Origin: Domibacillus sp. DTU_2020_1001157_1_SI_ALB_TIR_016
Lineage (GTDB): Bacteria; Bacillota; Bacilli; Bacillales; Domibacillaceae
Reading direction: 5' to 3'
DNA: 64,000 nt
Assembly: GCF_032341995.1 (NCBI RefSeq)
Contig: NZ_CP135439.1
Location: 2,542,001-2,606,000 of the forward strand
A model generated the notes under the pieces. It was given only the letters and a program-made list of their open reading frames with translations. It was not told the origin of the DNA and did not search any database. Both the position numbers and the translations under genes were made by a program. Positions 42,945 through 53,036 of this stretch are shown here, one piece after another. Position 1 is the stretch's first letter. Each line of letters begins with the position of its first letter.

Positions 42945-43517
42945 ATGAAGGAAGAAATTGAAATTGAATTTAAATGTGTGGTTACAAAAACACAGTTTGA
43001 TCAGCTTGTCGCCGCTTTTAATCCAGGACCTTTTCAACAGCAGTCCAACCACTATTTTGATACACCAGATTTTTTGCTTAAAGAAGCCGGCGCCGCGCTT
43101 CGCATCCGTGAAAAGGGCGGACGAGCGGAAATGACGCTGAAAGAACCAGCAGATACAGGTCTCTTAGAATCAACGGTTTCATTATCACAACTTGAAGTGA
43201 AGGGCGCCTTAGACGGCACCCTTCCTGATAATAAAGTCATCAGCCGGGCGGCTGGCCGCGCTGGCGCGGCCAATTTCGCTCACTTTGGCACACTTTCAAC
43301 AACACGGGCAGAGATGGCTTACGAAGGCGGCCTGCTCGTATTTGACCATAGCACGTATCTCGGGCAGGAAGATTACGAGATTGAATATGAAGCAAAGGAT
43401 GCTTCTGGAGAAGATGTTTTTTATCAACTTTTGAAGAAATATGGCATCGACTACACACCGGCTGAAAATAAAATCCGCCGTTTCTATCACGCACTTACAC
43501 AACATGGGGGAAACTAA
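42945..43517 (+). CDS. yjbK: YjbK, CYTH-domain phosphatase family
   Basis: 190 residues from ATG 42945 (GAGGCGG upstream; the ortholog also starts just before EIEIEFK). ExExK is present as EIEIEFK, followed by NHYFDTPDFLLKEAGAALRI and YEIEYEAKDASGEDV, which supply charged residues lining the CYTH tunnel. Family members are inorganic triphosphatases or adenylate cyclase-like enzymes. It is divergent from yjbL-relQ-nadK and upstream of yjbJ. Confidence 0.92.
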   Translation: MKEEIEIEFKCVVTKTQFDQLVAAFNPGPFQQQSNHYFDTPDFLLKEAGAALRIREKGGRAEMTLKEPADTGLLESTVSLSQLEVKGALDGTLPDNKVISRAAGRAGAANFAHFGTLSTTRAEMAYEGGLLVFDHSTYLGQEDYEIEYEAKDASGEDVFYQLLKKYGIDYTPAENKIRRFYHALTQHGGN

Positions 43518-43521
43518 CAAC

Positions 43522-44148
43522 GTGGATACAAATTTTTTCAACACGATGATCAACACGACTGTCGCTAAAGCCGCTGGAACAGGAACCACTTCTCCATTTT
43601 CTTCTGCCGCTGGGACAGGCAATGTGTTTGGCTCTATTTTGCAGCAGGCGCTTGCGCAGGGTCTTGAAATTATTCAAGCTGGGACCCCCGCTTCTGTAAG
43701 TGCCGCTTCTTCTGCAGCATCTGCACCAGCTCTCTTCACAAAAGCCGGCGCCGACATTGCAGCCGCCCCTAAAACAGATTTTGATGATATCATTACCCGG
43801 GCTGCCGAGAAGTACAATGTTCCGAAAAAATTGATCCAATCTGTGATTAAACAGGAATCCAATTTTAACCCGAATGCCGTCAGCTACGCAGGCGCTTCAG
43901 GGCTTATGCAATTAATGCCGGGCACTGCAAGCTACCTCGGTGTTAAAGATTCGATGGACCCAGAACAAAACGTATTTGGCGGAACGAAATATTTACGCCA
44001 AATGCTCAATATGTTTGATGGGGACATTTCCCTTGCGCTCGCTGCATATAATGCAGGGCCGGGCAACGTAAAGAAGTATGGCGGCATCCCGCCATTCAAT
44101 GAAACACAAAACTATGTAAAAAAGATCACCGGCTTCTACAATGCGTAG
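43522..44148 (+). CDS. yjbJ: YjbJ-like lytic transglycosylase
   Basis: About 208 residues from GTG 43522, ten bases after GGGGGA and five past the yjbK stop. The C-terminal SLT domain (about residues 90-208) has SVIKQESNFNPNAVSYAGA with the catalytic Glu, then GLMQLMPGTASYLGV and LALAAYNAGPGNVKKYGG. The N-terminal half is low-complexity Ala/Ser/Thr. It cleaves peptidoglycan glycan strands. No signal peptide is visible, as known for YjbJ. Confidence 0.9.
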   Translation: MDTNFFNTMINTTVAKAAGTGTTSPFSSAAGTGNVFGSILQQALAQGLEIIQAGTPASVSAASSAASAPALFTKAGADIAAAPKTDFDDIITRAAEKYNVPKKLIQSVIKQESNFNPNAVSYAGASGLMQLMPGTASYLGVKDSMDPEQNVFGGTKYLRQMLNMFDGDISLALAAYNAGPGNVKKYGGIPPFNETQNYVKKITGFYNA

Positions 44149-44268
44149 AGCCGGTTTTTTTTAAAGAAAAGGAATGTTTTGGAGATATGCCCTCAATCCT
44201 ATCATTTGTTTTATGTCGAAAGCCTTGTTAAAATGAAGATACATTACGAGGAAAAAGGAGTAACGTTT

Positions 44269-44667
44269 ATGGCCGAGCAATCCAATGTTCCATACGACAT
44301 CATTGGCGGGAAACAGCTTTCAGAACTGGTGGACGTTTTTTACAGCCGCGTTTCGCAGCATCCGGATCTTGCGCCGATTTTTCCCGATGATTTAACCGAA
44401 ACTGCCCGAAAGCAGAAACAATTTCTAACTCAATTTCTAGGTGGACCAAGCCTTTATACAGATGAACACGGGCACCCGATGCTCCGGGCACGCCATTTGC
44501 CTTTCCCTATTACGCCAGCACGCGCAGAAGCCTGGCTGGAGTGCATGAATGCGGCAATGGATGATGTGCATTTAACCGGTGAATTGCGTGTTTTCTTTTT
44601 TGAACGACTTAAACAAACGGCGTTTCATATGGTGAACCAGCCGGATGATAAGGGTGATGCTTTGTGA
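44269..44667 (+). CDS. yjbI: Truncated hemoglobin YjbI
   Basis: 132 residues from ATG 44269, which follows AAAAAGGAG. A group-II (O-type) truncated globin: FYSRVSQHPDLAPIFPDDLT, QFLTQFLGGPSLYTDEHG, then HPMLRARHLPFPITPARAEA with the proximal heme histidine, and WLECMNAAMDDV. It binds oxygen. The gene is translationally coupled to spxH by a 4-bp overlap; in B. subtilis the pair is conserved. Confidence 0.95.
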   Translation: MAEQSNVPYDIIGGKQLSELVDVFYSRVSQHPDLAPIFPDDLTETARKQKQFLTQFLGGPSLYTDEHGHPMLRARHLPFPITPARAEAWLECMNAAMDDVHLTGELRVFFFERLKQTAFHMVNQPDDKGDAL

Positions 44668-45491
44668 ATTCGATGCAACTGCCTGAACGTATTTGCTCTG
44701 CCCGGCAAAAGCCGCTCGAACTCTATGTATTTATTGATCCTTTGTGCCCGGATTGCTGGGCGCTCGACCCCCTTATTCGGAAGCTGCAAGTAGAATACGG
44801 CCATTATTTCAAGTTGAAGCAGGTATTAACCGGCAAGCTGACTGCCTTGAATACAGCTAAGCCTCTTCTTGCAGTGGAGCAAAGCGGGCTTGCCTGCGAG
44901 GAATCCGTCTGGGAGGAAGAGACCATCGAATCTCCTTTTCTTGCATCTATTGCCATCAAAGCAGCTGAGCTGCAGGGAAAACGGGCCGGCAGTAAGTTCC
45001 TCCGGAGAATTCAGGAGCAATTATTTTTAGATAAAGAGAATGTCGCAGATATAGCTGTGTTAACCCGCTGTGCTGAAGAGGCGGGACTCGACAAAAGCGA
45101 GTTTTTAAATGATATTTATTCAGCTGGTGCAACAAAAGCCTTTCAAAGTGATTTAGCGGTCACATGTGAAATGGATGTGGACGAAGCGCCGACGATCGTG
45201 TTTTTTAATGAACGCATTGAAGATGAAGGTATTAAAATTGCCGGCCTTTATTCCTATGATATTTACGTACAAATTCTGCAGGAAATTCTAGAAGAAATAC
45301 CAGAACCGCTTGATCCGCCTTCACTTAAAGAATTTATGCAATACTTTCGCATTGCGGCCACAAGTGAAATAAGAGGCGTTTATGATTGGACCGACAGCCA
45401 GACAGAATGCGAAATGAAAAAACTGCTTCTGCAGCGAAAAGTCCGCAGGATTCATACGAAGCACGGCACTTTTTGGGAATATATTCAGTAA
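44664..45491 (+). CDS. spxH: SpxH (YjbH), ClpXP adaptor for Spx degradation
   Basis: 275 residues, GTG start overlapping the yjbI stop. It is a DsbA-like thioredoxin fold with an N-terminal LYVFIDPLCPDCWALDP carrying CPDC, and a cis-Pro region DEAPTIVFFN. The protein hands Spx to ClpXP and aggregates on disulfide stress. Its target, spx, is encoded 4.2 kb further on. Two tandem terminators follow. Confidence 0.95.
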   Translation: MNSMQLPERICSARQKPLELYVFIDPLCPDCWALDPLIRKLQVEYGHYFKLKQVLTGKLTALNTAKPLLAVEQSGLACEESVWEEETIESPFLASIAIKAAELQGKRAGSKFLRRIQEQLFLDKENVADIAVLTRCAEEAGLDKSEFLNDIYSAGATKAFQSDLAVTCEMDVDEAPTIVFFNERIEDEGIKIAGLYSYDIYVQILQEILEEIPEPLDPPSLKEFMQYFRIAATSEIRGVYDWTDSQTECEMKKLLLQRKVRRIHTKHGTFWEYIQ

Positions 45492-45523
45492 AAACGCCAG
45501 CATCGGATGCTGGTGTTTTTTTA
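45490..45523 (+). terminator. First terminator after spxH
   Basis: Stem AAACGCCAGCAT / ATGCTGGTGTTT with a short loop, then T-run. Confidence 0.82.
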
Positions 45524-45537
45524 TTGCATCCAAATAG

Positions 45538-45566
45538 AAAAAGCCCCGCCGAAGCGGGGCTCTTTC
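45538..45566 (+). terminator. Second terminator after spxH
   Basis: Stem AAAGCCCCGC / GCGGGGCTCTTT with CGAA tetraloop, 15 bp beyond the first. Confidence 0.75.
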
Positions 45567-45739
45567 TTACGAACAAAGGGGATGGGAGAAATTTTTCACG
45601 GTCAAACAAAGGGGTATATGTTTGTTTGTGATCAACTTCACGACCCCATCGTACCATGTGTGGCACATTTTTTGCAAGGAATGACCCTTCAATTCACAAA
45701 ATCGACATAATAATGGATTTGACAGCGCTAACTTACAAA

Positions 45740-47554
45740 TTAACCCAGTAATTTCTCCATTTCGTCCAGTGTTTCCTCAAACACGCGGCAGGCTGCTTCA
45801 ATCGGACCTGCTTCCGTCATATCAACGCCTGCACGCTTTAATACTTCAATTGGATCCGCAGAGCTACCTGCTTTTAGGAACTCATTAATGTACCGCTGGG
45901 CAGCCGGCTCGCCATCTTTTAAAATTTGTGAAGACAGCGCAATCGCTGCACTTAAGCCCGTCGCATACTGATATACGTAATAGTTATAGTAGAAATGCGG
46001 AATGCGTGCCCATTCAAGTGCAATTTCTTCATCAATAACCATATCATCACCGAAATACTTTTTATTCAGTGCGTAATAAGCTTCACTTAAGCCGTCTGCT
46101 GTCAGTGCTTCTCCCTTTTGCGCTTTTTCATGAATCAGGTGTTCAAATTCTGCAAACATCGTCTGGCGAAAAATCGTGCCACGGAATGTTTCAAGAAAAT
46201 GATTCAGCAAGTAAATGCGTTTTTTCTCATCGTCTGTTGCTTTCAGCAAATAATCATTTAAAATGGATTCGTTGCACGTAGAAGCCACTTCTGCCACGAA
46301 AATAGAGTAGTCTCCATAAATATACGGCTGGCTCGCACGTGTATAATAGCTGTGAATGCTGTGCCCAAATTCATGAGCAAGTGTAAACAAATTGTTTACA
46401 TTATCCTGCCAGTTCATCAGCACGTAAGGATTTGTGCCATAAGCACCGGAGGAGTAAGCCCCACTTCTTTTTCCTTTATTCTCCACTACATCGACCCAGC
46501 GGCTTTCTAACCCTGTCGTTAAAATATCGATGTATTCTTTTCCGAGCGGCTGTAAACCTTTTTGAAGAAGATCTTTCGCTTCATCATACGTTACATCAAA
46601 CTTGCCTTCTGCTACAAGCGGCGTGTATAAATCGTACATATGCAGTTCATCAAGACCAAGTACCCGCTTGCGCAGCGCCACATAACGGTGAAGCAGCGGC
46701 AGATTTTTATTAATGGTAGCCACTAAATTATCGTATACCTCTTCAGGAATATGATTACGTGACAGTGCTGCTTCACGCGCGCTGTTGTAATGGCGTACAC
46801 TTGCAGAGAAATTATCCCGTTTCACCTGGCCGGATAGCGTGGAAGCAAATGTATTTTTAAATTTTCCATAGGTGGCATACACGGCTTTAAAAGCTTCCTC
46901 TCGAACACGGCTGTCCGATGACTCAAGAAACCGCACGTAGTTGCCGTGTGTAATTTGTACACTTTCTCCGTTTTCATCCTGGATAACTGGAAATTCCAGG
47001 TCAGCATTATTCAGCATTCCAAATGTTGCACTCGATGAGCCTAATACATCTGATGCCTGTGCCAGTAGATTCTCTTCTGTTGCAGACAGAACATGCGGAC
47101 GCTGCTTGTTTAAGTCATCCAGCACTTTTTTGTACAATTGGAGCGGCTCATGGGATGTGACAAACCCGTTTACTTTTTCTTCGTCAATCGATAAAATTTC
47201 AGGATCAGCAAACGAAAGCGCTCCTGCAATTTGCGTATACAGCATTTTAGCCCGGTCATTCATGCCCTGGTAATGGGCGTTTTGAGTATCTTCATCGTAG
47301 CGCATATGCGCATACGTATATAGACGGCCCATCCGCTCAAGCAGAACATCCTGCCAGGAGAAAAAAGCATACATCTGCTCTGCACTTTCATCAAGGGTCC
47401 CTCTATAGGAAGAGGCTTCTCCTGCAAGTGTCTGAAGCGCTTTAAATTCCTTCTCCCACTCTTCATCCGTTACAAAAATATCTTCAAGACGCCATTTCAG
47501 CTCCTCCGGCACCTCAGAACGTGCCGGAAGCTGCTTTACTGCATTTTCTGCCAT
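45740..47554 (-). CDS. pepF: Oligoendopeptidase F
   Basis: 604 residues from ATG 47554, nine bases after GGAGG. The M3-family zinc site is FTLAHEFGHSIHSYY (HExxH) with downstream glutamate in FVAEVASTCNESILNDYL. It hydrolyses short peptides in the cytosol, complementing Opp import. It follows coiA on the same strand, as in B. subtilis. Confidence 0.96.
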   Translation of the reverse strand: MAENAVKQLPARSEVPEELKWRLEDIFVTDEEWEKEFKALQTLAGEASSYRGTLDESAEQMYAFFSWQDVLLERMGRLYTYAHMRYDEDTQNAHYQGMNDRAKMLYTQIAGALSFADPEILSIDEEKVNGFVTSHEPLQLYKKVLDDLNKQRPHVLSATEENLLAQASDVLGSSSATFGMLNNADLEFPVIQDENGESVQITHGNYVRFLESSDSRVREEAFKAVYATYGKFKNTFASTLSGQVKRDNFSASVRHYNSAREAALSRNHIPEEVYDNLVATINKNLPLLHRYVALRKRVLGLDELHMYDLYTPLVAEGKFDVTYDEAKDLLQKGLQPLGKEYIDILTTGLESRWVDVVENKGKRSGAYSSGAYGTNPYVLMNWQDNVNNLFTLAHEFGHSIHSYYTRASQPYIYGDYSIFVAEVASTCNESILNDYLLKATDDEKKRIYLLNHFLETFRGTIFRQTMFAEFEHLIHEKAQKGEALTADGLSEAYYALNKKYFGDDMVIDEEIALEWARIPHFYYNYYVYQYATGLSAAIALSSQILKDGEPAAQRYINEFLKAGSSADPIEVLKRAGVDMTEAGPIEAACRVFEETLDEMEKLLG

Positions 47555-47622
47555 CTTCAAAAACCTCCTTTTATGTATATAACCATTCTCCTTCCTTATT
47601 ATATAATCCTTTGTTTTTCACC

Positions 47623-48741
47623 TCAAAAAATCAGCTTGTCTAAAACAGTCTTCCCGAATGTCTCTGTAAAGGCTTTTTCTTTTTCCAGCTTCACACCGAG
47701 CGAAGGGCTGTCCAAAGAAAGCGGATTTCCGATTACATCCAACAGCGCGGCATATTCTACAGCGGCCATCTCCGGTGTTTTTCCGCCGGCAAGCGGCAAC
47801 GGCTGCTCTTTTACATGTCCAAGCTCGATTCGGCGTCGAATAATTTCTTCAGCCGGACACTTCTCCAGCTCCAGCAAAAGATAAAACTGCCATTCAATCG
47901 GATGGTTCCGAATCGCTATGCTGCTGCGGACAGGAAGCCCAATGTGTTCCGGCAGCAAATAAGGATTACGGCCGGATGCATAAACCGCTTGAAGAAAAGG
48001 ATGTCGGTGCCCCCGGTCAAACTGGCAGGTTTGATCGATCCATTTCCGCCTGTAATCAAAAAAGGTATTCAGGTCAGATACATCTCTTTCGCTGCCCGAA
48101 GCAGACGGAGGAAACGTCATGTCTTGAATAGGAATAAAGCGCTGGTGTGCTGTACAAAGTGTTACCGTAAGCGGAGTGATGTTTTTATATACCGTAAATC
48201 CTTTTCGTTCAGGGTCATACGACAAAAAATAAAAGCCCAGCTGAGGATGAAAACGCAAAAACAGCCGCTGAAAAGGCGTCAGCTTTACATAGCTCCCTTT
48301 CCGCTCAACCGGCTTGCCGCCATATATCCAAAACGGAATCATTCCACGCGCTGTATACTTTTCTGTCCGCTCCTTAAATAAAGCAGCGGAAATCGAAGAA
48401 CACTGAAACTCAACCGCTATATTTCCTGTTAAAATGTCCGGGCGCTGGTCTCCGCCTGGCAAACATGCTTCCAATTCTGCTTCTGCTGTTTGGGTAATCC
48501 ATTGAAATAAGTCTGCTTTTCCGGCTAAATGCCTGGGAGATTCGTGTTCTGAAAATGATTGGCATAAAGTGTGGGAAATGTGGGCAAAATGTGGAATGTT
48601 AACATTTCCTGCTTTAATCCTGACAGGGCTGCCACATTGCGGGCAGTAATGAGGAGTATTTTTTAAACGAAGAGCTAGTGACTTGGCTTTTGTCCCGGCC
48701 AATACGACCGGCTTTCCTTGTCGATTCACTGCCGACAGCAT
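47623..48741 (-). CDS. coiA: Competence protein CoiA
   Basis: 372 residues from ATG 48741 (AAAGGAGAGG upstream). The N-terminal zinc ribbon CPQCGSPVRIKAGNVNIPHF is followed by the nuclease-like core with HLAGKADLFQWITQT, RPDILTGNIAVEFQCSSISA and PFWIYGG. It processes transforming DNA after uptake and is under ComK control in B. subtilis. No clear ComK box was identified by eye. It is followed 68 bp later by pepF. Confidence 0.93.
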   Translation of the reverse strand: MLSAVNRQGKPVVLAGTKAKSLALRLKNTPHYCPQCGSPVRIKAGNVNIPHFAHISHTLCQSFSEHESPRHLAGKADLFQWITQTAEAELEACLPGGDQRPDILTGNIAVEFQCSSISAALFKERTEKYTARGMIPFWIYGGKPVERKGSYVKLTPFQRLFLRFHPQLGFYFLSYDPERKGFTVYKNITPLTVTLCTAHQRFIPIQDMTFPPSASGSERDVSDLNTFFDYRRKWIDQTCQFDRGHRHPFLQAVYASGRNPYLLPEHIGLPVRSSIAIRNHPIEWQFYLLLELEKCPAEEIIRRRIELGHVKEQPLPLAGGKTPEMAAVEYAALLDVIGNPLSLDSPSLGVKLEKEKAFTETFGKTVLDKLIF

Positions 48742-48804
48742 ACAGATATCCTCTCCTTTCATTTTATACGATTCGACAAGCGGGAGGACACTTCCTTTTT
48801 TTCA

Positions 48805-48840
48805 CAAAAAAGCATCCTCTTGACATGTCAAGAGGACGCT
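48805..48840 (-). terminator. Terminator after mecA
   Basis: The perfect palindrome CCTCTTGACATGTCAAGAGG extends to AGC / GCT arms. On the minus strand TTTTTTG follows. Confidence 0.82.
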
Positions 48841-48842
48841 GG

Positions 48843-49484
48843 TTATGAAAAGTATTGACGAACGGTTTCGAATACATTTTCAGGCATGATGCATTTTCCG
48901 TATTCCTGAAGTGTATGGATCGTCATGCGGGATTCATGCGTATATTCAAGCAGAATGCTGAGCGCATCGTCAATTTCTTCTTCCTGGAAACGATCGTCCG
49001 CGAACTCAACAAACAGATAATAACGGTTTTCGTGCACATACAAGGAAGTGGTCAAGTAATCGAGACCGCCGCGATTGCTAAGCGCGATAACGTCTTCAAA
49101 ATCACGGAATGCAAGAACAAAATCAAGCGGCGCATCGTCTTCTTCTGAACGGTCAAAATGTTCATCAAGCAAGTCTTCAATCTGCCCATTTACATCCATT
49201 TTATCGCTTGTAAATGGCAGTTCCAGACGCTGTCCGTCTTTTGTCAGATTTGCCTGGGTAACCAAAATTTCCAAACCTTTATCAAGTGCATGCACTTGAA
49301 TCCAAAGAGGCCCATCCACTGTAAAATCTTCTTCATCGTGGACTTCCTCCATCATATCCCAGAACAGTTCTTCGCTGCGTTCCCGGTTGTACCAGATTTC
49401 CTCGCGGTCAAAGCCCCGTTCTTCTATATCAACATATGATATGAAAAACTTCACCGTGTTATCATTAATGCGTTCAATTTCCAT
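48843..49484 (-). CDS. mecA: Adaptor protein MecA
   Basis: 213 residues from ATG 49484, which follows AAGGGAGAG. The N-terminal domain (MEIERINDNTVKFFISYVDI, GFDREEIWYNRERSEELFWD) binds ComK; the C-terminal domain (LVFEF-type strand LYVHENRYYLFVEFADDRFQ and YTHESRMTIHTLQEYGKCI) binds ClpC. It delivers ComK to ClpCP and is itself degraded. A strongly acidic linker joins the two. Confidence 0.96.
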   Translation of the reverse strand: MEIERINDNTVKFFISYVDIEERGFDREEIWYNRERSEELFWDMMEEVHDEEDFTVDGPLWIQVHALDKGLEILVTQANLTKDGQRLELPFTSDKMDVNGQIEDLLDEHFDRSEEDDAPLDFVLAFRDFEDVIALSNRGGLDYLTTSLYVHENRYYLFVEFADDRFQEEEIDDALSILLEYTHESRMTIHTLQEYGKCIMPENVFETVRQYFS

Positions 49485-49659
49485 TATGCGGTCTCTCCCT
49501 TCCATTTAGAGGGTTCACAGGGGTGCGGAAACATATCCCCATCCCTTCTCTATATTGTATGATAAACAAGACGTAAATGAAAACAGAAAGACTTAGCTGT
49601 CTGCACATTCTAACTGAATTTTCTGCGTTCTTCAAGCTAAAACGGTTAAAAAAAATAAA

Positions 49660-49688
49660 AAATTCCTGCATATCAGGCAGGAATTTTT
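49660..49688 (-). terminator. Terminator after spx
   Basis: Stem AAATTCCTGC / GCAGGAATTT with a 6-nt loop; minus-strand T-run follows. Confidence 0.82.
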
Positions 49689-49697
49689 CTTTGTCAA

Positions 49698-50093
49698 TTA
49701 GTTAACCATACGTTGTGCTTCAAGCAGCTGGAAAGTACGAACTTTCCGCGGTAAGAAACGACGAATTTCATCTTCGTTATAACCAACTTGCAGGCGCTTT
49801 TCATCCATAATAATCGGACGACGAAGCAATCCTGGGTTTTGGCGGATCAATTCAAACAAATCTTGAAGTGGAAGTGTTTCAAGATCAACATTCAATTTTT
49901 GGAAAATTTTCGAACGTGTTGAAATGATTTCATCCGTTCCGTCCTCCGTCATACGCAAAATTTCTTTGATCTCGTTAATGCTTAACGGCTCTGAGAAAAT
50001 ATTGCGTTCCACGTAAGGAATTTCGTGTTCCTCTAACCACGCTTTTGCTTTTCGGCATGAGGTGCAGCTTGGTGATGTGTATAGTGTAACCAT
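49698..50093 (-). CDS. spx: Spx, thiol-stress transcriptional regulator
   Basis: 131 residues, exactly the usual length. ArsC fold: [20 protein letters not shown] carries the CxxC redox switch (Cys10, Cys13). [20 protein letters not shown] and the C-terminal tail ([14 protein letters not shown]) are conserved. It binds the alpha subunit of RNA polymerase. SpxH and ClpXP, which degrade it, are represented by spxH in this window. Confidence 0.97.
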   Translation of the reverse strand: MVTLYTSPSCTSCRKAKAWLEEHEIPYVERNIFSEPLSINEIKEILRMTEDGTDEIISTRSKIFQKLNVDLETLPLQDLFELIRQNPGLLRRPIIMDEKRLQVGYNEDEIRRFLPRKVRTFQLLEAQRMVN

Positions 50094-50205
50094 TCCTCAT
50101 TCACACTCCTTAAATAAAATATATAATACCTGTCAATTTGAGGAATCGAACGTTCATGGAGATTTCATAGATAAGTGAAACTCCTCAACAACCGGCTACA
50201 TATGT

Positions 50206-50234
50206 ATTATACCATGAAATGACAGCCAATTGAA
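50206..50234 (-). promoter_or_regulatory. Probable SigA promoter of spx
   Basis: On the minus strand: TTCAAT (50229-50234), 17 bp, TATAAT (50206-50211), about 110 bp before the start codon. It lies between yjbC and spx, so spx can be transcribed apart from yjbC, as is known in B. subtilis. Confidence 0.6.
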
Positions 50235-50325
50235 TATCGTTTTCAGTTGTATGAACAATTATCTTTTACTTACAAATACATTGTACCCGGTGAATGTGTC
50301 AACTAAACGTCAAAGCTGCACCTTT

Positions 50326-50919
50326 TTAAACTTTTTGTGAGGATTCAAACGGCTCAAGAATATTCTCACGCTCTTCTTTATCTATAAAGGAAAGGGTTTC
50401 GCTTACCGGTGCGAAAGGAGCTCCGTAAATTTCTTTGTCTTTATACTTATGAATATCACGATATGTCCGAACCATCGCTTCGTAAATATCTTCCTCATCT
50501 GCCCCGCTTGGGCTCCAATAAAGAATTTCCATCACCGTTTCCCGTCCGGTCGCAAGCGAACGCCGGCGGTAGCCAATTTTAGAAGCATGTTCAAATCCTT
50601 CACGGGCATAGAAGCGAAGCCTTTTTTCTGTATCCGTATCCTCATATTGAACCGGTTCAACCTCAAGAATGACCGGTTTGTTTTTCGACTTTAATCCATT
50701 AATCAGTTTTTTGCCTAGTCCCTGTCCCCTTGCTTGTTTGGACACAAAAAGATAGTCGACAAAAACAAACCCGTCAAACTCTACATAAATGAGTACGTGG
50801 TTCGGACCTTCATCTTTATGGTAAACATCGCCGCGTTCAGCGAGCAATACATCGATTTGTTCTTTTGCCTTCATTTCTTCAATCGGAAAATATTGATTCA
50901 ACTTTTCATACCAGTTCAT
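50326..50919 (-). CDS. yjbC: YjbC-like GNAT acetyltransferase
   Basis: 197 residues. The acetyl-CoA loop is LFVSKQARGQGLGKKLINGL, preceded by HVLIYVEFDGFVFVDYL, and followed by FYAREGFEH, a usual GNAT strand-helix. The C-terminal 70 residues (RTYRDIHKYKDKEIYGAPFA) are specific to YjbC. It is upstream of spx on the same strand, and a yjbC-spx operon is known in B. subtilis. Confidence 0.92.
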   Translation of the reverse strand: MNWYEKLNQYFPIEEMKAKEQIDVLLAERGDVYHKDEGPNHVLIYVEFDGFVFVDYLFVSKQARGQGLGKKLINGLKSKNKPVILEVEPVQYEDTDTEKRLRFYAREGFEHASKIGYRRRSLATGRETVMEILYWSPSGADEEDIYEAMVRTYRDIHKYKDKEIYGAPFAPVSETLSFIDKEERENILEPFESSQKV

Positions 50920-51011
50920 GCATGTCTCCTTTGCTTACCCATATTAAGTGCTTCTTATATAATATAGACCGTTTTTAAACACTTAAACCTATAATTAAAA
51001 AAAGCGGCCGC

Positions 51012-51950
51012 TTATCGGGCCGCTTCGTAGCTTTTTTGAAATTGATTCAATTCTTTTTCTGAACAGTAAACAAAATGACCCGGCGCCACCTCACGCATTT
51101 CCACCCGATCATCCGCTCCGTACTGATGAACATCCGGTGAGTACACTTTTCGTACTCTGCTGCGCTCATAGTCTGGATCCGGAAGTGGAATAGCGGACAA
51201 TAATGATTTTGTGTATGGATGCAGCGGATTTTTATATAGCACCTCACTCGGCGCAAGCTCCACCAGCTTACCGAAGTACATGACGCCAATTCGATCGGAA
51301 ATATATTTCACCATTGACAGGTCGTGTGCAATAAACAAATACGTTAACCCTTTTTCTTTTTGAAGCTTTTTCATTAAGTTGACCACTTGTGCTTGGATGG
51401 ATACATCCAGTGCAGAAATGGGTTCATCAGCAATAATAAAATCAGGCTCCACCGCAAGCGCACGAGCGATACCGAGACGCTGGCGCTGGCCGCCTGAAAA
51501 TTCATGCGGATACCGGTTGGCGTGCTCCCTGTTTAACCCAACTGTTTCAAGCAGTTCGTATACTTTTTTCATACGCTCTTCTTTCGACTTGGCTAATCCA
51601 TGAATATCGATGCCTTCTGCAATAATATCTGATACTTTCATACGTGGATTCAATGAAGCATAAGGGTCTTGAAAAATCATCTGCATCTTTCGGTTAAACT
51701 GCATAAGTTCTTTTCGCGATTTTTTACCGTGCACGTCCTGTCCGTTAAAGAGCACCTGGCCGCCTGTGGCATCATACAGCCGGATCATCGTGCGTCCGGT
51801 TGTAGACTTTCCGCATCCAGACTCTCCGACAAGACCTAACGTTTCACCTTTGTAAATGTCAAAGCTAATATCGTCAACCGCTTTAACCATATTTGGTTTT
51901 CCTTCATTAAAGTATTGCTTTAATCCTTTTATTTCGAGAAGCTTTTCCAT
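51012..51950 (-). CDS. oppF: Oligopeptide ABC transporter ATP-binding protein OppF
   Basis: 312 residues. Walker [10 protein letters not shown], signature [15 protein letters not shown], Walker [15 protein letters not shown]-loop FIAHDLS. The C-terminal [12 protein letters not shown] ... [10 protein letters not shown] is the peptide-transporter-specific extension. It is last in the opp operon and its start overlaps the oppD stop. Confidence 0.96.
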   Translation of the reverse strand: MEKLLEIKGLKQYFNEGKPNMVKAVDDISFDIYKGETLGLVGESGCGKSTTGRTMIRLYDATGGQVLFNGQDVHGKKSRKELMQFNRKMQMIFQDPYASLNPRMKVSDIIAEGIDIHGLAKSKEERMKKVYELLETVGLNREHANRYPHEFSGGQRQRLGIARALAVEPDFIIADEPISALDVSIQAQVVNLMKKLQKEKGLTYLFIAHDLSMVKYISDRIGVMYFGKLVELAPSEVLYKNPLHPYTKSLLSAIPLPDPDYERSRVRKVYSPDVHQYGADDRVEMREVAPGHFVYCSEKELNQFQKSYEAAR

Positions 51951-53017
51951 TACATTCCCTCCCCGGCCAGCACAGGCTTATCATAATTTCCCGGCATGGA
52001 GCGACGCTGCATTTTTACGATTTCTGGTGGTTCAACCTTTGGTGCCTGTTCATGCAGCAGCCACGATTTCACAAAATGTGTATCCGATACTTGATAAAGC
52101 GGCGGCTCCTGTTCAAAATCAATCGCCATAGCGTAGTCGCTTCTAAGAGCAAATGCATCGCCTTTTGGTGGATTGATTAAATCCGGCGGGGTGCCCGGAA
52201 TAGCCCGAAGTTCTGCTTCATGATCCGTATCCGGACTTGGCATGGAAGACAGAAGTCCCCATGTATATGGATGCCTCGGATCGTAAAAAATTTCATCAAC
52301 GGTTCCTGTTTCTACAATTTGCCCGCCATACATCACGGCAACACGGTCCGCAACATTCGCCACAACACCAAGATCATGCGTAATAAAAATAATCGCTGTG
52401 TCGATTTTCTTTTGAAGCTCCTTCATTAATTCTAAAATTTGAGCTTGTATCGTTACATCAAGGGCTGTTGTTGGTTCATCCGCAATCAATACTTTTGGAT
52501 TGCAGGCGAGTGCAATGGCAATCACGATCCGCTGGCGCTGGCCGCCTGAAAATTGGTGGGGAAACTGCTTCATACGCATTTCTGGATTTTGCAGCCCAAC
52601 AAGTGTCAGTAATTCAGCAGCCCGCTTGTACGCCTCCCCTTTACTCATTTTTTGATGCTTGATGAGCGGCTCCATAATTTGTTTGCCAATTTTCATCGTC
52701 GGATTTAATGAAGTCATCGGATCCTGAAAGATCATTGATATTTCCTTACCGCGAATTTTCTCCATTTCTTTTTCGGTCAGCACGGCAAGGTCGCGTCCTC
52801 CAAACCAAATCTGCCCTTCTTTAATGCGGCCTGGCGGATTTGGAATAAGCCTCATGAGCGCTTTTGTGGTAACCGATTTCCCGGAGCCGGATTCACCGAC
52901 AATGGCCAGTGTTTCTCCTTTCTCAAGGTGAAAACCCACTCCCCGCACCGCTCTTACCTCTCCTGCATGCAAATCAAAGGAAATGTGTAAATTTTTAACA
53001 TCTAATACTTTCTCCAT
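51950..53017 (-). CDS. oppD: Oligopeptide ABC transporter ATP-binding protein OppD
   Basis: 355 residues. Walker A GESGSGKSVTTKAL, signature [15 protein letters not shown], Walker B KVLIADEPTTALD, H-loop FITHDLGV. The peptide-transporter C-terminal domain differs from the usual cysteine-rich Fe-S-like version, because only few cysteines are present. It is paired with OppF as the heterodimeric ATPase. Confidence 0.96.
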   Translation of the reverse strand: MEKVLDVKNLHISFDLHAGEVRAVRGVGFHLEKGETLAIVGESGSGKSVTTKALMRLIPNPPGRIKEGQIWFGGRDLAVLTEKEMEKIRGKEISMIFQDPMTSLNPTMKIGKQIMEPLIKHQKMSKGEAYKRAAELLTLVGLQNPEMRMKQFPHQFSGGQRQRIVIAIALACNPKVLIADEPTTALDVTIQAQILELMKELQKKIDTAIIFITHDLGVVANVADRVAVMYGGQIVETGTVDEIFYDPRHPYTWGLLSSMPSPDTDHEAELRAIPGTPPDLINPPKGDAFALRSDYAMAIDFEQEPPLYQVSDTHFVKSWLLHEQAPKVEPPEIVKMQRRSMPGNYDKPVLAGEGM

Positions 53018-53036
53018 AAAAATGCCTCCTTTCTGT